This document shows positions 13,257-25,010 of a DNA stretch of 64,000 nt, in pieces (position 1 is the stretch's first letter; each line of letters begins with the position of its first letter). This stretch comes from Acridotheres tristis (Eukaryota > Chordata > Aves > Passeriformes > Sturnidae). The position numbers and the translations under genes were made by a program. The stretch is taken from positions 26,977,080-27,041,079 of the forward strand of contig CM072886.1 in the NCBI GenBank assembly GCA_037013685.1. The letters run 5' to 3'. The notes below the pieces were generated by a model that ran no database searches, was not told the origin of the DNA, and saw only the letters and a program-made list of their open reading frames with translations.

Positions 13257-16200
13257 CAAGCTGGCAAAACTGAACTTCCAGATGTGCATTAGTTTATCTT
13301 CAGACAGGGTCAGTTAAAATATTTCTGTTCTGGCGTGTACATTCATCTTCTGAACAGAGTGGAAATTCAACAGAATGAGCACCTGATCATCCATTACTAA
13401 TAAGCCAGATATGCCCTGTTATTTAATTTTCTCTTTCATAATTTCATACAGTGCATATTGCTTAACACTATACCAGTCAATGTAATAACGAAAGCTTGTC
13501 TTCATCCTTTTCACTTTCCTTACTTGTAAATGGATTTAGAAAAAGGAATGTAGTCTATTATTCAGAGATGGTTTTTAAGATGGTTCACAACAGGTTAATG
13601 AATGATGTCTAATACTCATATTAGACCAATCATATTAATAACAGAGAAGAGCACATGAGGGTCATAGTGCTAATTGCATAGGAGGTCCAGCCAGAAGGCA
13701 TTTTTATCTTAGAATTCAAGACACACCAAGTTTGACTAATCACCCACAGTGTGTTTGCAATTAAAATAACACTGTATTAACCCTGCCAATGTGAGGTATC
13801 AATATTTTATGTGTGGCTTGACAGTTCTAAGCTGAATATTTGTAGTACTGGATATTGCACTCACATAGAAAGCACACAGCTCTTGCTCTGCTCTAGACTG
13901 CAGCCAAGGATGCTACACAGGAGAAAATTCAGAGAATTTTAGTTTTCTTCTATTATTTTAAAGAATGGCTCTAGTATCATCAAAAACGGGTATTTTTTAC
14001 CTTAAGTCGCTTTATACACCACAACAAAAAATCTGGGGTGTTTTAGGTATTAAACACAATCCTACAGAAATCAATGGAAAAACTCCCCTGATTCATTTAA
14101 CTCCATCAGGAATTGAAAGAAATGAAGAAGAATGTTTCATTTTAGCATGACCCCGGCTGATGCACAAAGTTCAAAGTAAGCACAAGGACTGCAGCACTAA
14201 CAATCGGTCCATGTATGAAGCAGAACACCTGGTTTATTTTGGGCATGGGGATCAGAGCATGTGGATTCTGATAATGATGTGAGCTTCTGATTTGCACATG
14301 TAAAAAAAATCAGTCAACTTCGCTTGCAGGTTGATCTCCATTTTCCAAATCTGATTGTCAAAAACATTGGTTCTTCCTCCTTAGCTCACATCTCCAAGAT
14401 CTCCTTGACACTCTGTCTGATTTTCCTGTAGATCTGGTTTCCACAGGGCACCATTGTCTGAAATGCACTCAAGCTGAATTACTTAAAAAGAATAAAGAAA
14501 TCCTCTTTATGCCTCTCCCCCAAATTCTTGTGAGTGCTGTGGGTGTTCACAATCCCAGATCACATGCCCAGAATCATTGCATAACTTTTAAGATTTTCTT
14601 TAAAATAAGCACTTCTCTAAGAGCCAGGTATTTTTTGAGGTTTTTTAAATTCTACAAAACTTGTTAACAAAACAGACTAAAAACTGTAAAACACTTGAAA
14701 ATGTCTGTTCACAATGAACAAGCACTAGCTTCTTTGTTGTATCTCAGGTGTTTTATGACATGTTTTTGTGCCAATGGATTTCTTTTTTATATTATTCGTG
14801 TTGGTACTCTGAACACTTTCAAATGTTTGTCAATTGATGGTCTCTACATAATAGGTACAATCCATATCTGGGTCAGACCTTCCAGTTCAGGTACAATAGC
14901 TTAGCTCCCTGGAGCTAAGATTTTTTTTGTGTAATAGATTTATAAAGAACTGAAATGATGCCAAGTAGACTTAAATGCTTTTCCTCAACTTTTACAAACA
15001 GTTGTGCTTCTGCTTGGATGTTCTGCAGATAAATTTATATGAAGTTATTTCAGGTTTTAAAGACCATATTGAGAGAGGCCTATGAGACATAAACCTAGTA
15101 AAAGATTTTCTTTTTAGGGCCTTATATTCTTGTACTTCTTCAGAAACACCTTCCTGAAGATTCCTGCAGTTATGACCAAGGTTTTTAAACTACAGACAAC
15201 ACAGCATAATGTAAACTTTGCAGTGAAACAAAGACAACAAACAAAATTCTTATAGATCAATAGTTACTAGGTCCTGCTGAACAATAAAGAAGGATTACAA
15301 TTAAAATCTGTCAGAAACCAGTTGTTTAATTTTGTACACATAGTGGTTTGAAAACCACTTGGGTTTTTAGTGCCCCAAATCCAAAACCCTCCAAAATGAA
15401 AACTGGACTATGAATCTTCAGTTTTCAAAGGACTGTGAGTATGTATTTTTGTTTTTTATTTCAGACATCTAGAGCTAATCAGAGGGTCTTGTTCCTTTGA
15501 CTTTAGGGAAACTTTGCAAAGCTATCAATTAAATCGTCATGCCTTCCCAGTAGATTTCAGACACAGGGAAAGGTCAGATACTGCTCAATAAGTGGAAAAA
15601 ACAGGCAGGTCAGGTTGGATACCAGGACCCCAAAGTAGCCTGAGTGAATTTCTGCAAGGACAGTGAATATCCCTGTTCACATCATCCGTCTTTAGAAACC
15701 CAAGTTGGATCATGGCTCAGCAGATCATGGGATCAGATTCTCTGTAAGGTTGGTCTTCGGGTGCTTTAGCAAACTGAAAACTTGAAATTATTGCACTGCC
15801 AGAAAGGAGTAAAAATATTTTCTCATAGGAAGTCATAAATCACGCATACACGTACGTGGTTATGTATAATTACCTTACATACACAAACAGGACTGGCAGG
15901 TTCAAAAACTCCTGTCCATCTCAGAATAAGCACTTTACAAATCCATTTTCCTACTGAGGAGGGACAGCAAGCTAGGAGTATTTTTGACCTTGAACCTTCC
16001 CTCGTCCATCAGTGCTAAACAGCTAAAGTATGAACATCAGAGGTTGCTCTGCACCCTGACAGAAGTGCGCATCCTTAAGTTGCTCCCCAGAAAAGCTGTG
16101 GCTATACTGTGCTAGAAAGCCACAACAGCAACAAAGGGTATATTAATCTACTAAGGAATATGACCATTTCAAGAAGAAGTAAAGAATCAAATACCTAATG

Positions 16201-16858
16201 CAATGCATACAGGTAAAGTTGATGTTGCATTGTGAGGGCTGGGGGTGGTTCTTTCTTTTGCATGACAGAGATATTATTTTGCAAATTTAGGCTTGGTTTT
16301 ATTCACTTTTTTTTTTTTTAAATAAGGCTTTTGTTGAACTGCAAAAGCCAAATGTAAATTCAAAGTTTCCTACTGCAGTTCAAAGAGTCATTGAAGAACC
16401 TGCAAGACATAGAACTGGTATAATTTTATTTTTTTTTTCTAGGCAGAGATTGTTTTCACTCCCAGTCAGATTAGATTGCCCATTTGTGCTTTAACATCTT
16501 TTATTTTTCCAACGAACACATACTAAATTTTTCTATTCCTGAGAGGAAAGAGAATGAATCACCAAATGAAGAGTTTAAACCTCCAAAATTGAATGTGAAG
16601 ATTCAAGGGCTACTGTACTATAGTGCTGTGCAAGGTCTAAACCCAATAAGTGAAGGAGAACTGAGGGAAAATTTGTTCTTTCTGTGTCTATGTGCACATG
16701 TATCTGCATTTGGCAGCTCCCTCAGCCTGTTGCTGACGGTGAGAATTTCTTTACAAAAAAACCCAGAGGAAGGCATAGCAGACAGCAAACTGGCAGGTAC
16801 TGGGTAGAAAGAAGAATAGGATAGGTAGAAGGCATTGGATATCTGCATATGTAATCAC
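13257..16858. other. Unique non-coding DNA
   Basis: No gene, exon or transposable element recognised. Short open frames such as 14695-14904 (69 codons) and 16484-16807 (107 codons) have no family resemblance and ordinary AT-driven composition. The one item of note is the perfect palindrome CACGTACGTG at 15849-15858. Confidence 0.65.
15849..15858. promoter_or_regulatory. CACGTACGTG perfect palindrome
   Basis: A 10-bp perfect palindrome with two overlapping CACGT/ACGTG half E-boxes. A third CpG lies just upstream (CACGCA, from 15841). Three CpGs in under 20 nt is unusual for this CpG-depleted region. It could be a bHLH or bZIP binding site. Chance cannot be excluded. Confidence 0.25.
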
Positions 16859-16970
16859 AATGATAGTGATTGCATATGCAATGATAGTGATAGTGATAGT
16901 GATAGTGATAGTGATAGTGATAGTGATAGTGATAGTGATAGTGATAGTGATAGTGATAGTGATAGTGATA
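16859..16970 (+). repeat. Hexanucleotide array (TAGTGA)14 with upstream seed copies
   Basis: Fourteen perfect TAGTGA hexamers occupy 16885-16968. Just upstream, a single partial copy, CAATGATAGTGAT (from 16859), is separated from the array by the palindrome TTGCATATGCAA (16870-16881). The array then restarts with the same CAATGATAGTGAT context. The array has no stop codon in one frame on each strand (alternating Ile-Val on +, Ile-Thr on -), so open frames of 64 and 75 codons here are artefacts. The perfect copies suggest a young or actively turning over microsatellite. Confidence 0.97.
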
Positions 16971-18356
16971 ATGATCAAAACCTTTCAGAAAAGTAAGAAA
17001 TGGTTCGGGATATCTCTCATTGTCTTAAATGCATTGAAAAAAAAAAATATATAAAGTGTCAATATTTTTCCTAAAAGTATTCTACTCAGGACTTGGAATT
17101 ATTTCAAATCTCTTCGTTGTTTTTGTTTGGTTTTTTTTTTCGCTTTCACTTTGTTTTGCTTTAATATTGTTAATATTGGGAAAAGAGTCCAGTAAGCAGT
17201 AAGTAAGGTGAGGTGCTCGTAACATTTAATCTATCAACATATACTTATCTACTCAGTCTCTTTAACCACAGTGGTGCACCAAAAGAGAGCATACACCAGC
17301 CTTGAGCTAAAACATTCGCCGTGTGGCTGCTGATGAGCTGGTGGCTCTCTCCAAAGTACCTGATGAATTAGGCACAAGAGCTGCATGACAAGGAGGGTTC
17401 ATTAGCATGAGCCTGCTCCTTCACCATGCAGACCATGCCTCCCCAGCCTGCAGGATGACTAAGGGCAGAGGGAGGGAGGCCAGCCAAAACCTTGCTGAGC
17501 TGTTGTTGGAGGCACAGAGCAGAGCTGGGCTCCCACTGTGACCTTTGCAGGGTGGTAGACCCTGGAACACTGCAGACTGTTCAAGCCCTTTGTTGTTAGC
17601 TCTGCACGGAACTGAGTGGAATAAATATAGAGAGTCTCACAGAAGTCGTTTATCATTAGAAGTTCACTTGTTTTCCTTCAAAGTATTTTCTAAGTGTTAT
17701 TTCAACTTCTGTGGTCTGGTAACAAATCCATGTGTGAGTGTGGGTATTTTGTGGTTTCTCCTGGCCAACAAATACCACAGTACAAGAACAGGCTCTGGGC
17801 TTGATTACCCCTCTGCAAATGTTGGTGCCTGTACAGTGAATGCTGCTGAACCTCACCTTGTGTAATCTCCAGCAGTGTCCCTTCTGGAAGTGAATCATGA
17901 AAACTGTATTCCCAGAGATCCTTATAATACTCGTTTTTCAAGGAGAGTCAGATTGGGTTGATACTGCTCTGTTGCTATAATCCAATGCCTGCCTTCCTGG
18001 AAAGAGAACAGGTATCACTGGGGATCTTGTACACCATGATAAACCAGAAACAAACCTTTTTAGTTTTCTTCCCACTTCTTTCTGAAAATATAAGTTGCTT
18101 ATAAAAGCTACATTGCAATTTATTTTTTAATAAACATTTCCCAGGCTGTCTAGTAAGTTAGAAGAAAGTTATCTTTATCTGAGCTTCATTTAAGGTGTTT
18201 GAAATGGAGTTTTAGGTTTAAAATTAGGCAGGACAGAGGCACTTGAAGCAGCAGTCAATTAAACATACACACGTTCTTCAGGGAACGAAGACTTGTGACC
18301 ATTTATTTTTTAAAGAAAACTCCATAAAATTTGGTTGCCTTTTTAGAATCATGGTA
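16971..18356. other. Unique non-coding DNA, partly GC-richer
   Basis: From about 17280 to 17600 the sequence is less AT-rich and contains many CTG/CAG-type words, but no frame reads as a known protein and no repeat family was recognised. Overlapping open frames on both strands at 17459-17941 (65-106 codons) contradict each other and look random. An unannotated exon or an old unrecognisable repeat is possible. Confidence 0.55.
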
Positions 18357-18785
18357 GATTCATAGAATGTTAAGGTACCTTACAGATCATCTAGTCCCAG
18401 TGCCCCCTGCCAGGAGCAGGGACACCTCCTACTAGACCAGGCTGCTCATGGCCTTATCCACCCTGGTTTGAACACTGCCAGGGTTGGAGCATCCACAGCC
18501 TCTCTGGGCAACCTTTTCCAGTGCCTCAGGACCCTCTCAATAAAGAATTTCTTCCTAATAGCAAATATATTAATTAAATTTTTTTGAAATGTTCCTATAT
18601 AACTAAATTTTCCCTTTTTCAGTTTGTACACATTACTCTTTGTCCTATCACTACAGTTCCTGGAGAAAAGTCCTTTTCTGGCTTCCACTTCAGATACTGG
18701 GAGGTTGCTATGAGGTCTCTGTGCAACCTTCTGTTCTCCAGCCTGAACAATCTTCATTTTCTCAGCCTGTCACTGAAAGGTCTGA
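18357..18785 (-). mobile_element. CR1 LINE 3'-end fragment (antisense)
   Basis: The + strand text 'tcatagaat ... acagatcatctagtccc ... caggagcagggacacctcc ... actagaccagg ... tctctgggcaacctttt ... aaagaatttcttcctaata ... tgtcctatcactaca ... gcctgaacaatctt' follows the reverse complement of the CR1 3' region as I know it. The element therefore lies on the - strand, with its 3' terminus at 18357 and 5' truncation near 18785, which is normal for CR1. It is moderately diverged, with an AT-rich stretch near 18562-18618 where the family is usually less AT-rich. It is a dead copy: no intact reverse-transcriptase frame is present, and the 103-codon frame across it is incidental. Confidence 0.93.
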
Positions 18786-21700
18786 ACTGTGTTTGAAATT
18801 GTTTGAAATGCTGTATTCTATACAAATGTCCTTAGGCTGAAGTTTTGTGGGAAAAGAGGCTGTTCTTTTGCTCTGGTGAACTTGCAGTTCTGAATGAGAA
18901 GTGTGGGGAAGCAAAAATGCTGTTTGGAGTTAAAAAGACTTATTTTTTTAAATATTTCTTCAGTTTGTTTTTTTTCCCCTGTGAAATATACCTTTAAAAT
19001 TATTATTGAAAGAAATAAAAATTTAGGACAGTTTGAACTGAAAATGAATATGCTTGTTTTGAAAATAATAAGTTTTACTTTTCAACTTAATTTGTAATAT
19101 TATGAGAGAGATGTCTTGTAAGACATCTGAGTATTGTCATGCCTTGCAGAATAAGGTAAAAAATAAAAAGGAAAATTTTTAACAACTATGGGGTAGGTTT
19201 TTTTGTTTTTCTCCATTGATTTGGGTCTAAGTGATTTGGAAAACACATTTGCTTTGAATTTTAGCAAATGCCATATGTCTGTGTTGAGAATATGTATTTC
19301 TAAGGATTAAATTCCAAGTATTTACATAGCTGTGTCTGTATTGTCTTAAAATAGCTAGAAAGCTTCAAGTATATCTAACAGATACTATATTTGCTTATTA
19401 TCTAATTTATATATCTAATATATACTTAACAGTGCCTCTGAAGACCTAACTAGGCTGAAGTGGCATAGGAATTTTGATCTCTAAATGTAAGCTGTCACTA
19501 CAATTTGCATCTTTTCTGTGCTCTTCAACTTCTGCCTTCCTCCACATACTCATTCTTCTCTTTACCTCAGACAAAGTGAAAAATAATCCTACAAAAATAG
19601 TAAAAAGTTTGTGCTTTTCTTCATTCCAGTTCAAGAAAGATACAATAAAATATATGGTCATGAGGTGGTGGGAAGTCAGGAATAGCCTTTTTGGCAGAAG
19701 AACAATCTTGAATTGTCTTACATGGGTTACAAAATTGCACTTAGCTATCAGTGGTTGAATTCTGCCTATCTTTTTTTAGAGTCTTTGGAAATCTTCCCAA
19801 TGTTTTAGTATAATGTACTGTCTCAGGTGTTGACTTTGCCTGGAGTTAGACATCTAACTGTCTGTTGTGGCCTTGAAAATAGTTCCTTTTTATTTTAGCA
19901 TAAACTTAAAACAAACTCTGTAGAAAACTCCAGGATGCAGGGGTGCTCTTTGTCAAGATGACACAGTTTATACGTACTTTATGAGACTCCTGTTTCCAAG
20001 AGCAATTAGGATGTTCTGAGTTACATCAACCTGTGTTTGCATTTGGATATTTTCATTCACAGATTTATTTTAGGATTGTACACTGCATTGCAAAATATAA
20101 TTTGCCTTACTCCATGTAATTAAAATTCATTTGATGAATATACAGCCTTAGCAACCAAAGTTTTTAAAGTTGTCTTTTGGATTTTGACCCCATGGGAAAT
20201 ATTCATGTGGTCTAATGTAGTTGTTCTGAATAACATCCTTGTTAAAAACCTAAGGTAGGCATTAGTTAGGTGTTTACACTAAACAGAGGGACAGAGGCAT
20301 TTCCAGAATATTATTCACAGAAGTTAGATGAATGAAAACACTTTGCGTAAAGATTTCCTCACCATTTAGCATAACTATTCACTTTGAATGCTTGCATTTC
20401 TGGGTAAATTTGGAAGAAAACGTAGCCAAAGTCTTATGTTCAGAGGGGTAGCAGTGCAAGCCTACCTTATATTTCTCTGCCTGTACTTTTATCTAGGGAA
20501 GATATTGTATTACCTGGTTTTCACACATATATTGCTGTGCCTCTGGAATTCAGTTCCTTGGGTAAAATTATGATGGAGCTGAAATGCCTCGCTCATGTAA
20601 TGCTCTGGCACTGCCTATAGCCTAACGTGGGAATAGTTTTAGGATTCAAATTCTGGCTGAACCACTGCTCAGGAAGGTCATGTAGCTGTTGGTAACACTG
20701 GAACTGAAAGAATGATCCTTCCCAGAAGATTTTTTTTTCCTCCTGTCCTTGGGCAGCAGCAGTGGATTTTATGGACACATGGGACAGTTCTGTCAGTTTT
20801 AAATTACATCCTGATCTCTCCCCCAGCCACATGCAAAGTACAGAAGTTCTGTGGAAGGAGGAGAATGGGCTCTATATTGAATTCTGAACTGAAGGCAAAG
20901 CAGCATTACTTTTCAGATCCATTTCTCTTCAAAGAGGGTGTAAATCATTGTGCCAACATGGGATTTTTATAAAAGTTTAAGGTACTTTCCTTCCAAGAAA
21001 GGATGTTAGGAGCTACTTAAATGGTTGTTGATGTTTCAGTGAAATGCTAAACTCATGTTAATCTGTATCCATTATTTTACTCATAAAGTGCATAGTGATT
21101 TAATTCCCCAGATGAGATTTTTGCACTCTAACAGACATTGTAGCATAGTATAGGTGAGTCTATATTACAGAACAGTATCTTAAGCTCACTTTTAAGATAA
21201 TAATGTCATATTGTTCCTAGTAAGAGAAAGTACCTATTTTTTTTTTTTTAATGCTAAAAGATTTTAGTGTCCAAGGGTCCAAATATTTGTCATAGAGCTG
21301 AGACAAAGGAAGGAGGATTTCTTCCTTCTCTTTATTTGCATGGAGATAAGACTGTGAACCAAATATTTGGGAGAGTATATTTTTAGATAGTTCTCCCTTA
21401 ATCTCTTCTGTTGGAATAGTCCAACAAAGTATTAAAATATTCCTGGATTCATGGCCGTTTATTCAGGTTTACACTTCCAGAGGACTTCTCAGACTACTGA
21501 CATAGAGTTACTTTATATTTTCTTTCTCTTTCTGAACCGAAACAAACTACCTAGTTCACTAAAAATGATACTGTTTTTAGGTCCAATCATCTAAATGAAA
21601 GTTCTGCTATTCATGTAGTCTCAGTCATCCTGAAAAAAATTCACATCGTAATTAAATTAAAAAAATAGAATTCATATGCTGTCTCATTATAAGTATATAA

Positions 21701-24189
21701 AACATAGGAGTCCTAAACTCTTCCAAAAATAAGTAGAAGTGTCACTACAAATTCTTTTTTATGTGTGAAGATTTTACATTAGTCTGTAGCTAAAAAATGA
21801 GAAAGAGAATAGAAACTGTGATCACAGAAGAGAACTCAAATAGCATATTAAATCTTGGAAAGACTGTTTCTTTTTTATTGTGTCTAATACTAGTCTGAGA
21901 GAAAGAGTGGGATACCTTTATTAAACTAAAATAAAGAAGCATTCATCCATAATTCAGAGCTTAATGTCATGATTTCAAAGTGCCACAAAGACTATCTTGA
22001 GTATTATTTTAAGCTGTCCTCTAAAGCATAGTGTTAGTAGCAACATTTCTGTCTGACTCCATAGTCTTAATAAGAGCTGCTGCCTGCTACAATATCTGAT
22101 AACTTCCTGTACTCTCAAAACACCCTCAGCAGGCACTTCTCTACAAAACTCACAATGTACCCATTCTTTCCTAGTATTTTGTTTTTCTGCCCTTATTAAA
22201 ATATAAAGTAGGGTAATATTCTACCTCAGTTGTTCAGTAAAGAAACCCTTTTCTGTCTCTCATTACCATGATCATACAGTGGCCTGGTGAACAGCTGTTG
22301 TGGAAGAGATACAGTTGGGAAATTTCTTAAGAATGTTTTTCTCAGAATATACTTGTTCCTTGAAATTGAAGCTTTTTTTCCCAAGATGGCATGTACCTTT
22401 TTTAATAAGGCAAGGATTTCTGATCAGTGAGCAATAGAATCACAGACCCACTCATCACCTGGCCCATTTAGGGTATTTAAATCTATGACCTGAGCCTGGG
22501 GACAGATCAACATTCAATGTGCCTTTATTTCATGAAGCATTGTAGAACCATTTCAACTCGTATTTATAATTCAGAGTTTCCTTCCCTTCTTTTGAATTCT
22601 TACTGGAGATTTTGTTTGTTTTGTTGCATTTTGTTTCTTGTTTTTCTCCTGGTTTAGAGCAAGAAAATTTAAAGAACCTTGTAAAACTTCTCTGGGAAGA
22701 GAAAACAGTCTCCCAGGCACTTCTGAACGTCAGAGTACCTGGAAGAGTAGGGAGAAGGTAGGAAATTGCTAAGCAGTCTGCAGTGTATATTTATAGCATA
22801 GGTCTGTTAATCATAGCTAGAAGTTTGACTCAAAGCATGGTTTAAGCATGAGAATTGCTGAGTGAAATCCTTAAAGCAGCACATCCTTCTCTATGTTGCA
22901 AACACATGGTCTCTGTAAACGTTACTGATATTTAATCTTCAGTACACAGTAGTTAGTAAGGACAGAAAATAACAAGTGATCACAGGTAATAATTGGCATA
23001 TTCATCCAGTAGTCCACAGAACTGAAAAACTAAGAAGAGGTTAAGACAAAAACTCTAAAGATCTAAGCTTGAGGCCGATGCTTTGTCATTGATGCTATTC
23101 CTCCTTTTACTAGAATACTGTCCAGTAATATCTTGTTTTGAAGGTATGTGTGATGCTTAAATCCAGTCACAAGGTAAAAAGGTATAAAACACAATAAAAA
23201 ACTGATACACAAAATGTGCTTTCAGCACCCCAAGAATTAAAGAAACCTTACAAAGTCCAGTTCTTTCCAACTTTTATGGCTGAGGGACAGTCTCTATTTC
23301 TAGCTCTTCAAGTTTTAAGAAGGAGTCAAAACAGATATTTGTTAATTTGGATCAACTTTGACTTGAGTGCTGGTTTAAAAAAATATTGGGTTAGATTCTC
23401 TGTTAGATGAAGCATGTACAAGTTAAGTGACTCTCTCAAGGATGTGCAATATATTCATGACACAGCCAGGAATTGGAACGACCTGATTTTCAGAACTAAT
23501 CTGTAAGCAATAAATAAGCTCTTAATATCTAAGTTTTAAGCCATGACTTACTCTTCTTGTCAAAAGTGACACTATATATTGTTAAATTTTCCTTGACTTG
23601 ACTGCTGGTTGTCCTCTTTAAGGAGTGCCCCAGCAGTGTTATTTCCAGCTCCCAACTGGTTTAAAACCTAAGAAGAATTGGCAGGATTATTTTTTTTTAC
23701 ACTTGTCATGTCCTTCTACCTAGTAGTAGAATAATATTCTACTTATAGGGATGGTTAGCTCAGTGTTATGCTATCACAAGTACCTGTCTACTTCTCCTTA
23801 CCTTGCTAGAAAGCCAAGTCCCCAAAATACCCCTGACTTGCTGGTGAATTGTTTTTTACTTTTGTGAAACCAAACCTTCTTAGGCCTAGTGAAACTCCTT
23901 CACATAGACATTCATCAACTTCAGTTTTCCCCTCCTTACCAAAACATGCTTTTTTTTTCCTGAACCTTTAAGTGTGTCTTTAAAAGATTAAATCTCCTTA
24001 AAATGAATCAGGGCAGGGGGCATGGGGATTGGTACCCACCACTGACAAAATAACTAACTTTTTTTCTCTGGCTTTTAGCTAGAAGTTGAGACCTTAGCCT
24101 CATTTTTATCTCATTGGATGCTTTGGCATCAAGCATCCAAAATCTAGATTGCTGGACTTATTCAAGGCATTTCAAAGAGAGCATCATTT
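18786..24189. other. Unique AT-rich non-coding DNA
   Basis: No coding or RNA gene recognised, and no transposable element. Open frames reach only 94 codons (19474-19758) and overlap others on the opposite strand. A short T run lies near 21239-21249. Nothing else stands out. Confidence 0.65.
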
Positions 24190-25010
24190 GGGCCATACAT
24201 TAGCAAGCAGGCAAGTAATTAATAATAACACACGTGGAAGCAAATGAATGTTTTGCTTGTTGAAAGAGAATGAGAAAGTCAGACAAAGACCTGGGCTCTA
24301 TGTCCTTGCCCTCCACAGCAGCAGAAGAAATAATGTTATGAATAGCATTTAACTTGAATTTGTAGCAAACTGCTGCTTTTATCATAAACAATTGCCAGAT
24401 GGTATACATTATCTTCCTTTTTTCTCCTTTCACAAAAGCAGCATTAATTGCAGAGCAGCCCAGGGCTCCACTCAGCTCATCAGTGTGATAACACTTCATG
24501 ACCCTGATTAGCCGTCAGTCTACTCAATTAAAAAGATCATTTAGACATTCACCCAATCATTTGCCTATCGAGCCACCTGGGCCTCAACCAGGGGCTCCAT
24601 TTTTAACATTCTCCTGCCCTCTCTCATCTCGCCTAGCTTTTTTACATATCTCCAAAAGACGTAATTGAATTAAATAAAGCGTCTCAGGGGCAGCTGCAAC
24701 ATCTGCTGTTTGTGGTATGTCAAGCCTTCAGCATTAAAAACAGTTACATATGCTCCAAATTAGCAGGTCGCAGAGATGAAACAGTCGATGATAGTGTTTT
24801 TGTGCCAGCGTGAGAAGCAGCTCACAGCTGTGTGCAATTTACAATTAAAGGCTTTATCAGAGCTCAATTGTACTAGTGAATCAAGTGGTGAGAGGTCAGT
24901 TAGTGAATTAGACCAATTAGAGCTTGTACAGTTAAATTATCTGTCTTATTACCTACTGATAAACAGCCTTGTCATATCTTTACTCAGATGATGAAGCTTG
25001 GAAGTGTTTT
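24190..25010. promoter_or_regulatory. Candidate conserved non-coding enhancer block, homeodomain-motif dense
   Basis: This roughly 800-bp block has the texture of vertebrate conserved non-coding elements: high word complexity, retained CpGs (near 24570, 24632, 24660, 24679, 24768 and 24786) and clustered transcription-factor words. On the + strand the core AATTA occurs at least seven times (near 24217, 24526, 24668, 24757, 24842, 24906 and 24915), with extra TAATT or TTAAT cores near 24445 and 24662. There is a CACGTG E-box at 24231-24236 and a CACAGCTGTG palindromic E-box at 24823-24832. A bulged hairpin sits at 24570-24597. No reading frame is continuous through it; the 99-codon (-) and 71-codon (+) frames cover only parts and resemble nothing. 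Enhancer function and deep conservation are inferred from texture, and I cannot name a target gene. Confidence 0.6.
24570..24597. other. Bulged hairpin in the core of the candidate enhancer
   Basis: GAGCC (24570-24574) pairs with GGCTC (24593-24597), and CCTGG (24576-24580) pairs with CCAGG (24588-24592). The result is ten base pairs with a single unpaired A at 24575 and a 7-nt loop (24581-24587). It is GC-rich in an AT-rich neighbourhood. It may be a structural element, a dyad protein site, or chance. Confidence 0.5.

Noticed and set aside
16751..17054. Open frames with alternating Ile-Val or Ile-Thr
   Set aside because: Direct product of the TAGTGA hexamer array.
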